DNA of 64,000 bases, from contig NC_065877.1 of the NCBI RefSeq assembly GCF_933775445.1, positions 23,498,001 to 23,562,000 on the forward strand. The letters run 5' to 3'. This document shows, piece after piece, positions 35,864 to 49,851 of the stretch. The notes under the pieces were generated by a model, which was given only the letters and a program-made list of their open reading frames with translations, searched no databases and was not told where the DNA came from. Within the stretch, counting starts at the first letter, position 1, and the number at the start of each line of letters is the position of its first letter. Position numbers and translations under genes: made by a program. This DNA is from Argentina anserina. Taxonomy: Eukaryota; Streptophyta; Magnoliopsida; Rosales; Rosaceae.

Positions 35864-37579
35864 TGTAACGACACTAAAATTTCGAGCATAAAAACTCAAA
35901 ATATTAAAGTTGTACAACACCAAAACAATCTCAACGAATCGAAATCATTTTAAATGTCACAGCGGATCATTACTGAGTTCACAATACAACTCAGACAAAC
36001 CAATTATTACAAACTAAATTTATATTTCACATTACATAAAAATGGAAATGTAATAATCCTCACAATCTCTCACAAAATCTCACAAATAAATCCTCACAAG
36101 TTCTCACACAAATCCACAATAAAAACCTCACCACAAGCAGGATAATCCGCTATATCATATACATGTCATATTTCATAAACACGTCCGAAGACAAAACGTT
36201 TAATAAACATCATGTTAAAACCTCGTACAATAATCACACCTCATATTGTACAAATTAAATCACATGCTCCATATATAATTTTTGTACGTATAAATACTAT
36301 TCAAATGTAAATAATGTCTCAGTAAATATTAATTACTGATTTACCCTTCTGAAATTACTTTTTATATTTACTGAAAGTAATTTACATTTACATTTAGCAT
36401 ACGTAAATAAAATTTACTTTTACTGTACGTAAATTACTTTTTACATTCACCGTATGTGAAAATAAAATTTTACAATTTACTGTGTCCAAGTCACTATTCA
36501 CGCGCCGACCCCACACGCCACTCACCGGCGACCGCGCGTGGCGCTCACACGCCACTCACTGTGACAGCGTGTGAGGCCCACGCGCCGACACCAACCAAGG
36601 CGCGTATTACGCCACCACCGCCCCAAATCTCTCCCCTTCCTTCCTTCGCCCTTCCCACGGCCTCACGCCGCCCCTAGGCAACTCCGCGTACTCACACGCG
36701 CCGCCTAAGGCTGCGGTGTTCCACACTCCACCTCTACCTCCGATCCTCCTCCAAATATTCCCAAATCGATTCAAAACACCACACAATCACACACAAACAT
36801 CAAATTCATAATTTCATACCTAGATCGGACGGTGGAGGCTTCGAAAGTCGTTGGAGAGGAACAAATCGCCGATCGTGTCGATTTCTCGTGGAAGGTGTGT
36901 CATGGTTCGATTCGGGCTGCAATTACTCGTGGTGGCGTCAGAGGGTGGAGGGAAATGAGAGGCGAGCGTTTGCGACGACGGTGTGAGGTTGCCTCCGAGC
37001 TTCGGGTTGTCTCGAGGAAGCTCATGGTGGCGAGGCGCGGTGCGGCGAGCTCGGGGTCGCTTGCGGAGGACCTTGTGAGGCCGTAGGGAGTGGCGGTGAG
37101 AAACACGGCCGACTGGAGGTGGAGATCGTCGGTGAAAGGTTTTTCGGAGGGAGGAGAGGACGAACTCGGGGAGAGAGAAGAGAGGGAGGCGGAAGTGAAG
37201 AGAGAGAGAGAGGGTTTTCCAATTATGGAAACCCTAATCTCGAAAATACCCTATTTATACTTGTTTCCAAAATCAGAAACTAACTTCCGTCGTTAATAAC
37301 TTTCAGGTCCGACTTCCGATTCGAACACATGAAGTGTCCACGAACTCGTAACGACGAGTTCTACAACTTTCGTGAAGGAAGTTTTCAAAACCGAGTGACG
37401 GAATAAAAGTCGATTTTTACGTCACGGAAACGTAACGTTTTTCTAATTAAACGTTTCGATAACGTTTCCGTTTTGTTTTACCGCATCGCTAAGCAAACAA
37501 AAATTCGTTTAATTAAATTTCACAAATTTATAAACTTAAAAACTATCCAATACTCGTTCCGAAAAATCGGGTTATTACA
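35864..37579 (-). mobile_element. Large solo LTR (1.7 kb), Ty3-like
   Basis: Flanked by a perfect 5-bp duplication GTAAC (35859-35863 and 37580-37584). Read on the minus strand it begins TGTAATAACCCGATTTTTCG and ends CGAGTGTCGTTACA (TG...CA). A TATA box GTATAAATAGGG on the minus strand near 37249-37261 and a leader-like sequence after it fit an LTR promoter and R region in that orientation. The middle part, 36.5-37.2 kb, is unusually GC-rich for this window. No second LTR or internal gag/pol sequence is adjacent, hence a solo LTR. Ty3 assignment rests on its length and end sequence only. Confidence 0.75.
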
Positions 37580-37974
37580 GTAACAAAGAGTAATAATAGG
37601 GCATAAACGCATTAAGAACATTACACTCTGTGCTCCTATCACCTACCTCCAATCTTTGGCTCTTGGCGACTGTGATCGATCAAGCGCTCAACACAGGGGG
37701 ATCTACTTAACCACCACTCCCTCCCCTCCACACTCTCTTCCTAGCGACGGAGACCTAAAGCCTCGACCAAGAAGCCTTCATGCCTTACCGAATCAACGAC
37801 CTGACCTTGGTCGATCTCACCCTCCACCTCTCTAGATCTTGGTTTGTTTTGGAGATATCAAGCTTAATTTCCTAGGTGGTGTAAGATGACTTCAAAGCTT
37901 GAATGAAGGAAATGATTTCAATGAATGAGGGAAATGATTTTGTCAAGGCAAATAGGCGTATAAACTTTGATTGC

Positions 37975-38450
37975 AGATGTAGTACCTTTTGGTTGTATTG
38001 GTAGTAGCTTTTGATTTTAGGTGTAGTAGTCTTTGGTTGTATTAGCAGTAGCTTTTGATTCTGACTAATGTCTATATGCTAGCCGTAGTATTTTTATATA
38101 TCTACGAGAATATCTTTTTATGTTATTGCGTGTGATTTGTGTATTGTGTCGAGTGGATGAGCTATTTGGGATGTATAGTTGGATGAAGTTGGATTGTGTG
38201 ATTGTAAATAGTAGCTTTGTTTGTTGTTGGTAGTAGCTTTGGTAAACATGTAAAGTAGTATTTTTTGTGTGGTTCGGTAGTAGCTTTGTTCGTTATTGGT
38301 AGTAGCTTTGTTCGTTGTTAGTAGTAGCTTTTGTTCTGCTTCATAATAGCTTTGGTAAACATGTATAGTAGCTTTTGTCTAGCTCAGTAGTGTCTTTTGT
38401 GTGGCTCAGTAGTATCTTTTGTCTAACTCGGTAGTAGCTTTTGGGACCTC
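37975..38450. repeat. Degenerate minisatellite (ggtagtagctttTG units)
   Basis: More than ten irregular copies of a unit resembling gtagtagctttggtt/gttcgttattggtagtagct spread over about 470 bases. It is non-coding or TE-derived. Confidence 0.6.
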
Positions 38451-38798
38451 ATCAGAGGTTGCCGGAAATCTCATCGTAGTACTTTATTGCCGATAGTGGT
38501 AGCTTTTGGTTCTTGTGACAGTATCTTGTATGTCATCATCAATGTTTGTTGGAGTCATGCGGAAGTTGCCGGACACCACGCCAAAGCCGATAGGTGTTCG
38601 CCGGAACCTCGCGAGAGTCGTCCGGAAGTTGTCAAAGACATCGCCGGAGTTGGCCGAAAGTCACCAGAGACGAACTCGCCAGACACTTCATCGGTGAATG
38701 GCTGGGGACTTTGCCGGAGTGATGGTTTTTGTGTAATTTTTGAACTCTAGTGGCGTACATTCTGTAATTTTAATGTCTAAAATGAAAGTCGTTTTACT

Positions 38799-39619
38799 TA
38801 GGGGTGGCAATGGTATAGAAAACCATTCCAACCAATTCGTATACCAACCGTACCAAATATGTTGGTATACCAAATACTTGGTACATGGTATATGGTACAG
38901 TATACCGTACCAATATTAAAAATACGGTAGGTAGGTGGTATAGATTTTTCATATACCATGGTATATCGTACCTACCAACTTATATTATATTAAATTATTT
39001 AATTAAAAAATATATATATCTTTAAATTTCAATTGTAGATTTATTGAAAAATAAATCCAAACCGTATATATCTACTAACATTAATCTAATCTCTCTGAGT
39101 TTCTTTCTCAAGTACACTATTTTTCTCATCTTCAATTTCTTTATTTAATTATGAATGAATCGATTCAATCGAATTCCCAAGTACAAATGCTTAGACCTAT
39201 CAGTAGCACCCTCACTGTTTACAACATGTCAACATATATCGCATTTAAACCTATCATTTATTTTTTCAATTGTTTTGAGAATTCATAAGTACTTTAACAG
39301 TTTGACTATTTGGACTTTGACTTTCTATTTATGACTTTGTATTTGGTAATTTGGTTGAAGTTATATAAGACTTTGGAATTCTATTTTTATTTCACTTATT
39401 TATTATTATTTATTTGGGTTGGGCCTTAAAATTTTTGGGCCTTAAATATGTTGGTACAAGCCCATTACCAACCGTACCAACCGAGTACCAACCGTACCAC
39501 TTAATTGGTATACCAATGTTATTGGTTGGTATAAATTGTGGATTTTTCATACCAAATATATATTGGTTGGTATATGGTATTGGAAAATTAAGACTGGTAT
39601 ACCAACCAATCCAGCCCTA
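38799..39619. mobile_element. hAT-type MITE (821 bp)
   Basis: Perfect 8-bp duplication GTTTTACT (38791-38798 and 39620-39627). Ends are TAGGGGTGGCAATGG and, as complement, TAGGGCTGGATTGG. Subterminal regions are packed with ggtatacc/accaaccgtacc motifs on both strands. Non-coding. Confidence 0.85.
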
Positions 39620-40087
39620 GTTTTACTCCAAAGTGTCCTTATGTGGGTAAAAATATTTGAGTGTCCTTATTTAAAATGTGAGTCTTCATGTGTCCTTATA
39701 TGTAATTGGCCCAAAAAACAATACATTGCATCTCATTCCTAGAAAGATAGATTCCTACAAACTCTCCTTCAATGCCCATCCACATCTTGAAGTGATTTCC
39801 TAAACACTCTTTCCGTCTCATCTTGATCAATTACTTTCCTCTTGATCTTCATGTGTTCAACCCAGTCTTCTCTATTTACTTCCTGATTGCATTAGGAAAG
39901 AATTTGGTTAACCACCGTGTCGAATTTACAGCATTTGATACGTAATTACGTACAAAGCTCAAATTTCCTTCCAAGAATTACATATGGAATGTGTAGGAGA
40001 ATGGATTTACCCACATATATTTGTGGTTATAGCTAGTGAGAAGTATATGGCGGATGGAATCTACTTGCCCCTCTTCATATTCGTGGC

Positions 40088-40695
40088 TAGAGGTGGCAAA
40101 TGGGCCGAAAAGCCCGAGCCAGGCACGACATGAGCCCATTAGCGGTCATGTTCGACCAGAGTCCGTTAAAGTAATGAGCTGGGCTAGGCTGAGATATATT
40201 AGCCCATGGGCTGGGTCCGGCCCGAGCCCATTTTTAACCAGGCACGGCCTCAACACGATAAATTCATAGGCCGACCCGTTGAATACATAACTTTATATTA
40301 TTGATATAAATATTTAAATAATTATCATTATTACACTTGAATATTAGATTTTAGATTATTTTATTATTTTAACCATATTATTTCACAATAGTGAAGAAAA
40401 CGTCATTGTTTTGACATACGTAACGTTTTAGAAATAAAATTATGAAATATGTTGTAGTATTTTAATTATTTTACTATTCTAAATAGTAATATAAAACAAA
40501 TAGTCTAATTACATTATATTTTTTATTCTAATTATATTTTATAATACTAATGAGCCGGCCCGCTTCTTGGCCCAGCCTGACATAGGCTGGGTGGGGCTGG
40601 ATGATTAAGTAAATCGGCTGGTCCGAACCTGACATGATAAATAAATGAGATAACCCAAACAAGGGCACATACGCGGTTTTGGCTTGCCACCTCTA
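40088..40695. mobile_element. hAT-type MITE (~608 bp)
   Basis: Inverted ends TAGAGGTGGCAAATGGG / complement TAGAGGTGGCAAGCCAAAAC. Direct repeats gtggcta overlap both borders (40083-40089; 40696-40702), consistent with a 7-8-bp target duplication. Subterminal gggccg/agcccga-rich motifs occur on both sides, with an AT-rich core. Confidence 0.75.
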
Positions 40696-40702
40696 GTGGC
40701 TA

Positions 40703-41791
40703 TGTTAAATACTAAATGTGGGACTAAAATTTGTAGATACAGATCATCAACGGTTGTTAAGTCTTGTTCATAGTTTATGCTTTATTGTTATAGGCTTTTC
40801 ATTTTGGTTCTTTTAAACTCTTACTTTTTTTTTGGTTAACTTTTAAACTTTTACTTAGTTCCCCTAAAAAACAAAAAAAGCTTTTACTTAGTTGATAAAG
40901 TGGTTTTGTTCCCGTACCATTTGGTTTCGATTTGCATGCTCATATATAAGCATTGTAACTCTATGCGATAGGTTTAATGAGTTCAATTCCTTTATGAGTC
41001 ATTGTCATTTTTCTTTTGATTTGTTAGATTTAAAGAAATTGAAGAAAACAACATGTACAAAAGTCAATTTGTAGAATAACGAGTCTCTTTTTTATTAAGA
41101 AATAAACAAATTACAAAGCAAAACCCCTAATATAGCAACCTCCATACAAATCAAAGCGATAGTCCCCTAGATAGGTTCATATTGACACGAAATATCACAC
41201 GTGCAATTAATTTAGCCCTTTATATTGTGTCCATTGCCCTAATAGCAAACACGTTGAAGATGTTGAAGATAACGTATAGGGACAATTACACATAGAAACC
41301 AAGGATATAAGGAACCAAATCTACTACAAAAATTAATCAAAACTCTGAAAGCAAAGTGATTGACAATTGAAGCAAGAGCGCCTGAAGACGTCAAAGTGTG
41401 GGATGCACTACTACTTTGTCCATTGAAGTAATCATAGAAACAATCATATGTTGTTGTGAATATGACGATCAACACGAACAATCGGAACAAGACTTTGACG
41501 CATTGGCGAATCTTGGATGGCTAAATTGGAAATGCTTGAAATATAAAACCAAAGAAGAAGAAAAATAGTGAAAAATATCGATAATACGAAATATTTTTAT
41601 TAATTGAAACAAAAATGGATACAACAAAAAAGTTAAACTATCTAAATTTGACTTTTCCGTTTTAATAGACATTATATATATTAGTCTAATAACTGATAAT
41701 CATTGAAAAACAAAACAACTACCATTCTACCAACATACATAACCAAACAATTCAATAGAATAGTACAACACAAAAGTCACAAAACAATTCA
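40703..41791. other. Intergenic, no gene seen
   Basis: AT-rich sequence between the hAT MITE and the copia element. Frames are short and unrecognised. Confidence 0.5.
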
Positions 41792-41796
41792 AAAAT

Positions 41797-42006
41797 TGTT
41801 AAAGGAAAAACATCATTAGTGTGTCTTCGTTAAAGTAAATAACAGAATAAGTTAATGATGTTTATAGTCAACGGATGTAATAGACCAATCACCATTATGT
41901 TGCCTTAATTACATTGTAATTACCATTTATTCCTATTATAATCCTGACCCCTATATAAAGGGGATTATCAATGAGATGAGTAGACACTTCTATTTTCCCT
42001 ACAACA
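41797..42006 (+). repeat. 5' LTR of the copia element
   Basis: 210 bp, TGTTAAAGG...CTACAACA. Contains a TATA-like ctatataaagggg, the probable promoter. Confidence 0.9.
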
Positions 42007-45000
42007 CGTTAGCTTTGGATTTGAGTTTTAGCCAAAGAAAATAACTGGAAAACCTAGAAACCATAACTTCTGTCGAAAACAATTTTTGTAGAAGAACACT
42101 AAGAAGGCAGAAAAGCACCCAGATTTCTTTTCTGGGCACCCACCTTCTTCTTTGTTCTCACCATCGGCACCCTTCCACCGCCGCTAGCCTCCATCTTCTC
42201 CGACCTGTTTTATGTCGAGAGACCAATGCCAGCGCCACTAGATGCCACGCTCAATATCGTCGATGCCGCCGCTGCCCAGAATCTGATCCAAGAACATAAA
42301 GAAATATGTTTACCTCTTTCTGGTATAAATGACCAGGTAATTTAAATTATTACACTCAGTGAATCATATTTTATATTCACTTAATTTAAATGAAAATTAT
42401 GATTAAATGCGACCTAATCATATAATTCTAATTTTTTTGTATGTAACGTACACTACGACGATTAATGCGAGAAATGCGATGGTTCAATCAAACGTTAAAA
42501 GCAACCACAGTTACATGCAGTTATTTGGCAAATTTACTCAGATCTGCGGTTGCAGACCTCGACCCGGCAACTCCTAAACCGGATTCGTCGACCCGACCCG
42601 ACCCATGAAAAAGTGGTTTTTATCTCTGGTATTAAAAAATTACCTTTTATGGTAAACAGTCAAATGTAATTATTTTGCCGCTCAGTTAATCATATTTACT
42701 ATTCACTGTTATTGATCTCAATTTAACAACTACTGTGTAAATGGTAAATGTGCAATCCACTTTACTTTTTATATTATTTATTACCTTTATTGAATAAGGT
42801 AAATTAAAATCAAATGCAATTTCATTACATATGATTAAAGTGACAAATCATGTAATTTTTTTTTTGCATGTGATTTATTTATAACCATGTGACGAGCAAC
42901 ATGAAATCATGAGATCAAGAATCACTTAAATATGCAGTTTATTTGGCAAACTGAGAAGTAAGATCTAAATTAATATTGTCGGTTTTATTGCATTTCATTC
43001 ATATAAATGCAATTATATATGTTATGTGAGCAAAGTACTCTCTAAATATTATTCATGTTATATGCTATCCTTTTTATCAAAATTTAATTACTTAGCATAT
43101 CATTAAATCATGATGCTATGATTTAAATTTTTAAGCATTATATATGTATACATGGTCATTGGCATGTATCATGAATACAATATTTTCCTAAGTTTTGTAA
43201 ATTATTTAACCATGTTAAATGATATGCTCTATTTGTTGTCTATGCTATGTTTATATAATTTTTTATAATTATGTTATTTAGCATATGATATGAGCATTGC
43301 CATGATAACGAAATTTCATGATAATTTTATAATTAAAAAACAAAGAGAGGACAAACATATTCTTGTGATAAAGTATTTTCATGAAGCATCGAAAAATACG
43401 ACCATTTCAATTCTTGGTCTTCCAATCCGCTTTGTATTTCTTAGAAATAATTAAATTGTATATCTTTACAGTGATAAAACAACTTCATAAAGCTCCAAAG
43501 TGGTCATAATGTATTTTGGTATGTTTAATTTTCGTGTAATTCTATTTAGAATTTTAGATTGCGAAACTAATAAGTCTCGTACACTATTTACAGTTGATTA
43601 AACCAACACAACATATATTGGACTCTAAAGAATTTAAGTACCAACCTTCCCTACAAGTCAACCAAGGGTCAACCATGATCGAATTATGCAAACATGTTTT
43701 CCTGCACGTAACTTAAAATCTTGAATGACAAATAAATGTCTCTCAAGACAAAGAAATGTTTTTTAGAAAAAAAAACAGAGAAAACATTTTCAGAACGAAC
43801 TATGGATAATAATGAAGAGATAACCCTAAAGTAAAGGGTAAATATTATGAACATGTAGGTTCATACAAACCGATCCATGGCAATTGATAACAATGTACCG
43901 TTTGAAAAATGCATAGGGAATATGATATGAGCAATGTAATGCCCTCTAACAAAAAGAGTATATAATAATCAGAATACGATAAATTGAAAAAGTATATTCA
44001 ATATCAAACTATGAGGATAAAGCTCCTCAATTTTAAGAGCGACAAAAATCTATGTCAATTCAAAATGTTGGGACTTTGATTACAGTCTGTCACTAATTTT
44101 CCAAGATATAATTGTAATGGCTATTATATATGCCTAAAATTTCGGTATTGAAATACCTTTGGATTGGACAAGACCTTGATGCAATCGTTGACATACAACC
44201 AAAGTTATGAATTTTTCTCAATGAATTAAGAATATTCGAATATTAATCGTGATATACGCGGTTCGATTTTAGGGTTCGATTTTTTAATATTTGACTTTGC
44301 GAAGTACCGCATAAAGTAAAGCAACTTCACAAAATATTAGTATGACATGAATAACTGAATGCAAAGAAGTGCATCATGCGATCCCCGCAGTAGTAGTAGT
44401 GAAGAATAATCGTACTATATCCGTGGATATAAATAATAATATTAATAATGATCGCTAATATATTATCCTTCGGAATTCAAAATGTACATGCATTATGAGA
44501 TGGAGATATCGTTTTACTCTAAAGAATTTGGGTTTATATTCAATTTTCATGTCTTACCTATATACTTCATTGGCACTTTATGTAACAAGGGTCAACAAGA
44601 GACAATCAAACCCTCATACGTTTTAAATATTTATGTCAACGACTTTCCATGTGAAAAGAATAAGTGAGATTACGATTGACATCATTTGCATTATCTATAA
44701 TGATTGCGGATGTAACCGCGTATTACAGAAGTTTATATGTTCATTTAGAAAGTATATATGAAATTGCTAAATTGAATCCCACAACATCAAAATAAAATGA
44801 TCTTGACATATTTGGGCTTTGACATATATGTGTATCTGTATATTTAAAGAATTATATACAAACACTTATGTTTTGCATAAATAGAAGTATAAACAAACGA
44901 AACAAAGAACTGTAAAAATCCTAGAAATATAATTTTATGGAGGAATTGAAGAAATTATTTCATCCCCATATTTCATAACCCCCTGAGGTTGAATCGTGAA

Positions 45001-47473
45001 ATGTTTGATGCACACGTATATGCACTAACATCATATTATGCTTCTTATATTCATTATGATTACGTATGTAAAGCTAATCATTCAAAGTTTATCGATCTCT
45101 TAAAGAAATTTGGATTGAGATCATCTTATACAAAGGACATGTATTCTCACTGTGTTCAATGATTAAATCCAACAAAACTTATGTGGATTAATTCAACCAA
45201 CTTGCAAACACTTTCAATAATTTATGATGTTGGTTGATGTGTCGACACGCTGGTCACATGTCATCACATCATTCACTACTAAAACTAATGTTACTTATGC
45301 TCGTTACAAACTCACTTGGTCTCACGGAGAATGACTAAAGTACTAGTCTTGATATGGGTAAATGGTAATTCGCACCAATATTTCCATTTAGGGTAATGTA
45401 ATTTTTGCATATACAACTTATTACTCACTAGTTCTTGGCTATCACCTTAATCATTGTCAAATGAATTACAATCCATAACATCGAAGGATCGAAATACTTG
45501 AGCTCGCCAGGATTTACATGGATCTACAATCCTTGAGCTCAACTAGATTAACCTACATGTCAAATTGTGACGCCACATCGCATAATGTTGAAGCCAATTA
45601 CTGTGAATAAATTTTCTTATTGGAGACAAGCATCCATATAGTCCTCTATATTGCAACTTTGACAAACAATCTCTTTTTTTGCTAGATATGTGGAATATCA
45701 CTTTAATGAGACAGTCTTCCCGTCGTTAGGGGGAGATAAGAACAAAGAATGTTCAAGTGGAACGATAAAAATTATCGTGGTTTGTCCCCACTGTGTCTCA
45801 TCTTGATCCCCACTATTGCACAAAGTGATGAGATCACAGATATTAGCTGCAAATATGCTTGCAAGGTTCAATGTCCTAAGAAGAGGACATGACGCCACCC
45901 AAAAGAAATTGAGAATTACGTTGCCACCATATATGGTGGCATGTTAACACCATAAAGTGGTATAACTGGTGTCATAGGTCGTGGCTCCCCAAGGAAGAGG
46001 GGGATACCACCTTATGTTCGATATATACTCGATTAAAGGAAGAAAGCGAGTTTGGCACAATTGGATTCATTGATCCATATTCTCAAATCCGCCTCATGAG
46101 AATTCCTGGATTTTGGTATCACTGGGGGACGCCTCAGATGTTTAGAACAAATCCTTGCATATACAGAGATCTCTACAAATACAAACCACATGAGGATGTA
46201 GGATATTGAGTCTTGATATCGAACCATACTTCGTTGAGAAATACCAACGTAGTAATTTTGACCTAATGGAAAGAAGCGATCCAACATGAACTAAGGTTCA
46301 CTAACAAAGAGATAGGTATTTGGGCAGGTGAAGCCGACACCACAAGTATAAACTCTATCATATATCTTTGTTAGAATGCGTATGCGAATTAAGAGTATAG
46401 ACTCAACTTATGGCGCAAGTTCTCTCACTAAACGCACTGGAATCGACTACGAGAAAATATTCATTTGTAATGGACCACAATGAGATATTCTCATAATGGA
46501 TGTCATTGCACTCCACTACTTTATCAGTTTAGTAGTTTTCCGAAAAACTGATAAATGCAGCTTATGAATGTTGTAACAAGATATCTCTATGTGGGATCGA
46601 AATTAAGAGATATACATGAAAGTCATAAAAAAAACTTTATTCACCCAATAAATGGTACTAGACCACGTTACGCTACAAAAAGAATTGAAACATGCACGAA
46701 GTAAATACTTGTTTCGAAATAGGGATGAGAAGAATTATGTCATTGTGTATTCGATATAGATTTGCATAGTCTTTTGATGAACTAAAAAGATGTCGCCATT
46801 ATAAATCCTAAGTCAAGAATGAAAAATATTATTGGGAAGACACAGTCTCAAAATGGATCTTGGGGACTGTAATATTGATGATTAACCATCAATCGGCTTT
46901 AAAGCACCTAAAGGTTAAAAGTGAGGCTTCCATAACTCTCATGATAAGTCGAAGTCTTTAAAGATAGATCTGTTTTCGTCTAACTGAAAGATGACGAATA
47001 AGTGTTGGGAAATGTGATTCCCTATACAAGTGCAAAGACGCATTATTTCACTTAACACAATATATTTGACTTGACATCTCATTCGTTGTATAGCTTAGCG
47101 CCCATGCAACAACAATACATAAAGGTTTAGGTTTATAGTCCCTATAAAGAAAAGAAAAAATGACATAATGAGAATGAATTTTATTCACATCGTTGTATAT
47201 TTGGCGTAAGAAAATACGTACCAAATAAGATGCATCATTAAATATTCAAAAGTTATCAAAGCTCATATGATTAATGTAAAGATCAGGGGGAGGTGCAGAC
47301 ATCAGGGGGAGTCTAGCACATATATGTTAATCTTAAATGTAATAGGTGTGTTGTGCTCTTTTCCCCTTCGACCAAGGTTTTATTTTCTCCCATTGGGTTT
47401 TTTTACTTGGCAAGGTTTTTAATGAGGCAACACCTTATGCACCATTATATCTTCAACTCGGCACAAGGGGGAG

Positions 47474-47683
47474 TGTTGAAGGAAAAACATCATTAGTGTG
47501 CATTCGTTAAAGTAAATAACTAAATAAGTTAATGACGTTTATGGTCAACGGATGTACCAGACCAATCACCATTATGTAGCTTTAATTACCATTATAATTA
47601 CTATTTATTCTTATTGTAATCTTGACCCATATATAAAAGGGATTATCAATGAGATGAGTAGACAATTCCATTTCCCTACAACA
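47474..47683 (+). repeat. 3' LTR of the copia element
   Basis: 210 bp, TGTTGAAGG...CTACAACA, preceded by the polypurine tract gggggag. Confidence 0.9.
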
Positions 47684-48076
47684 AAAATCTAGAATTTTAT
47701 TCCATTAATTCATATATCAAAAACAATTAATTAAGTTCATTAGATGAAGAAAGCATAATGATTACCTCCAAGCAGTAAAACATATGTAACCGATGTCGTG
47801 GAATCAGTGGATGGAAAAACCTTCCTTCTTCACTTCTTTTCAGAAATATTGCAGCAACGGGGTCCAATGGATACACTAATTAGCCAAATTCAACAATCAA
47901 AAATATTAATATGAGTATCCACAATCAGTTGGAAAGATGTTGAAGCAAACCCTAAATTGAAGTTAAAGAGTCGAAATCCAAACAACACCCAACACTTGAA
48001 TTCAATAAAAATCTCAACTTGGCCAAAAATCTAAAACCCCCAAATCCCCAATTTCATTTCTTCGCAAAAAAATAAA

Positions 48077-48491
48077 AGAGAAGTTTTAAATACACACTCA
48101 TAAACTCTTGATACACACCCCTATCATTCAATAATTCAAATAACATTTTGCATGTATGTTGAATGACCAAAATAGGTACATATAATAATTCAGAAAATTA
48201 AAAACAAATTAAATTATCAAAACTAAGAATTTATTTTTAGAAAAAATTAAAATAAGAAAATTACAGGGAAATTTAAATTAGTATATATTTTTATGGAAAA
48301 TTAAGTGGGAGATTCAGACAATCAATTTATTTCTTAATTTCACCGAAAAAGATCATTTCTATTTTTAGAGTTTCAAACAAAGTAATTCATGAAAAAGAAT
48401 TATGATTTTTCATCATTCATTAAATTTCATCTTCATATATTCTTAACAAAGAAATGTTCATCTTCTTGAAACAATCAATTCATCCATTTCT

Positions 48492-48526
<35 letters not shown>

Positions 48527-48845
48527 TTCATGTTGTTTATCATTTTTATGGTTAAAGAATTTGATAAAAAAACAATTACAATCTATAATGATTCGTAAGA
48601 ACAAATAAGAATTGATATGAACATCTATACGATATTAATATATATATATATATATACTAATCACTGTTAAAAGTAGCATTATATATCCAAATAATGACGT
48701 ATTTTGTGATTTTTTAATTCAAGGGTATTTTAGGTTTTTTATGTGGTGTATTTAGTAAAAATATTTGAATGAGAATTGAAATAAGTGGTGTATTAAGTAT
48801 GGGTGTGTATTAAGATATTTGGGGTGTGTATTTAAAATCTCTCTT
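48077..48845. mobile_element. MITE-like element with gtgtgtatt ends
   Basis: The left end agagaagttttaaatacaca is mirrored at the right end (tgtgtatttaaaatctctct), and further tacacaccc/gggtgtgta motifs pair inside. It contains two TA microsatellites (48495-48525 and about 48636-48657). Target duplication unclear. Confidence 0.55.
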
Positions 48846-49297
48846 AAAAGAGAAAATAAAAAAGAGATTGAAAAATTAAGAACTCACCTCTCTATTTCTT
48901 AATTTTTGTTGCGATTCTCTCCACTGCCACCTAACTCATTAGTGGAGTGTAGAGCTTTAATTTTAGGGTTAGAGGCTTAGGGCTTTAATTTTGGGGAAGA
49001 ATGAGAGGGGAGAAGACGACGAGATGGAGAGAAAAAAAAATATGTTGTCTTTGTGAAATTGGAGAGGCTGAGAGAGTGGGGTGGGTGAGGTGATTAAGTG
49101 TGGGTGAGTGGTGATTGAGTGTGGGTGAGTGTAGATGTGGATATGGGTGAGGTGATTCAGTGTGGGAGGGTGTAGGGGATACTTGTCTTTTAAATAAAAA
49201 AATTTAATACTAGCATTTTTTTTGGCTTGGGATGCTTGAGCATCCCCTCGAATAGGATCCGCCCCCACCATACCTTGTCAAGTTTCTGCAGCAGAAG
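48846..49297. other. Intergenic, no gene seen
   Basis: The 49.06-49.18 kb stretch is a run of gtgggtgag-type imperfect repeats. No coding signal. Confidence 0.4.
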
Positions 49298-49843
49298 TAG
49301 GGCTATCAATGGGTCGTGTCGGGTTGGATTCGTGTCGGGTCAATGTATCTCGCGTGTTATAAAATGTAAACTCAAAAACTCAACCCATTTGATAATCGTG
49401 TCAAAAATTTAAACTCAAACTCAACCTATTTATTAAACGGGTTACCCGTTTCCAACCCGTTTAACCCATTTACTAAATATATTTGTCATTTTAGATAAGA
49501 TGACTAACTAAAACAATAATTAAATAAAAAAATTCATTGTATTACCCAAAATTCTAGTTCAAAATGAGAAAAACTTACTAAACCTTTATATACATATAAT
49601 ATTATCATTTTAAATAGCTTGTGTACTCGTATTTTATATAGAATTTAGTTCGACTCTTTTATTAAACGTGTCATGCGGGTTCATTTCGTGTTAGCGGGTT
49701 AATCCAACGTTGACCCGTTTATTAATTGGTCATGGCGGGTTGACCCGCCGCTGATCCGTTTTTTAATCGTGCGGGTTCAATTTATTTTATTTCGTGCGGG
49801 TTTCGAGTCGTGTTATCGGGTCGTATCGAAATTGACAGCCCTA
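49298..49843. mobile_element. hAT-type MITE (546 bp)
   Basis: Ends TAGGGCTATCAATGGGTCG / complement TAGGGCTGTCAATTTCGAT. Flanks agcagaag and agccgaag match at 7 of 8 bases, an 8-bp target duplication. Subterminal regions are dense in cgggt/acccg motifs around an AT-rich core. Confidence 0.8.
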
Positions 49844-49851
49844 AGCCGAAG

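Larger units (their letters stand above)
41797..47683 (+). mobile_element. Complete but decayed Ty1/copia LTR retrotransposon
   Basis: Two 210-bp LTRs (41797-42006 and 47474-47683), both TGTT...AACA, flank a 5.5-kb interior, with a perfect 5-bp duplication AAAAT (41792-41796 and 47684-47688). A polypurine tract, cacaagggggag, directly precedes the 3' LTR. At about 45695-45800 the plus strand reads HFNETVFPSLGGDKNK, a Ty1/copia pol segment just before reverse transcriptase. Other pol-like stretches follow to 47.3 kb, but frames are broken throughout. The LTRs differ at about 20 of 210 positions by eye plus two indels, so the insertion is old. It cannot encode functional proteins. Confidence 0.9.

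Noticed and set aside
36832..37222. Overlapping frames on both strands in the GC-rich stretch
   Set aside because: They lie inside the solo LTR and are expected by chance in GC-rich sequence; no conserved domain.
41797..47683. Considered as an intact autonomous retrotransposon
   Set aside because: No long open frame survives and the LTRs differ at about one base in ten, so it is an old, inactive copy.
48969..49271. 100-codon minus-strand frame rich in His, Thr and Ile
   Set aside because: Low-complexity translation of gtgggtgag repeats.
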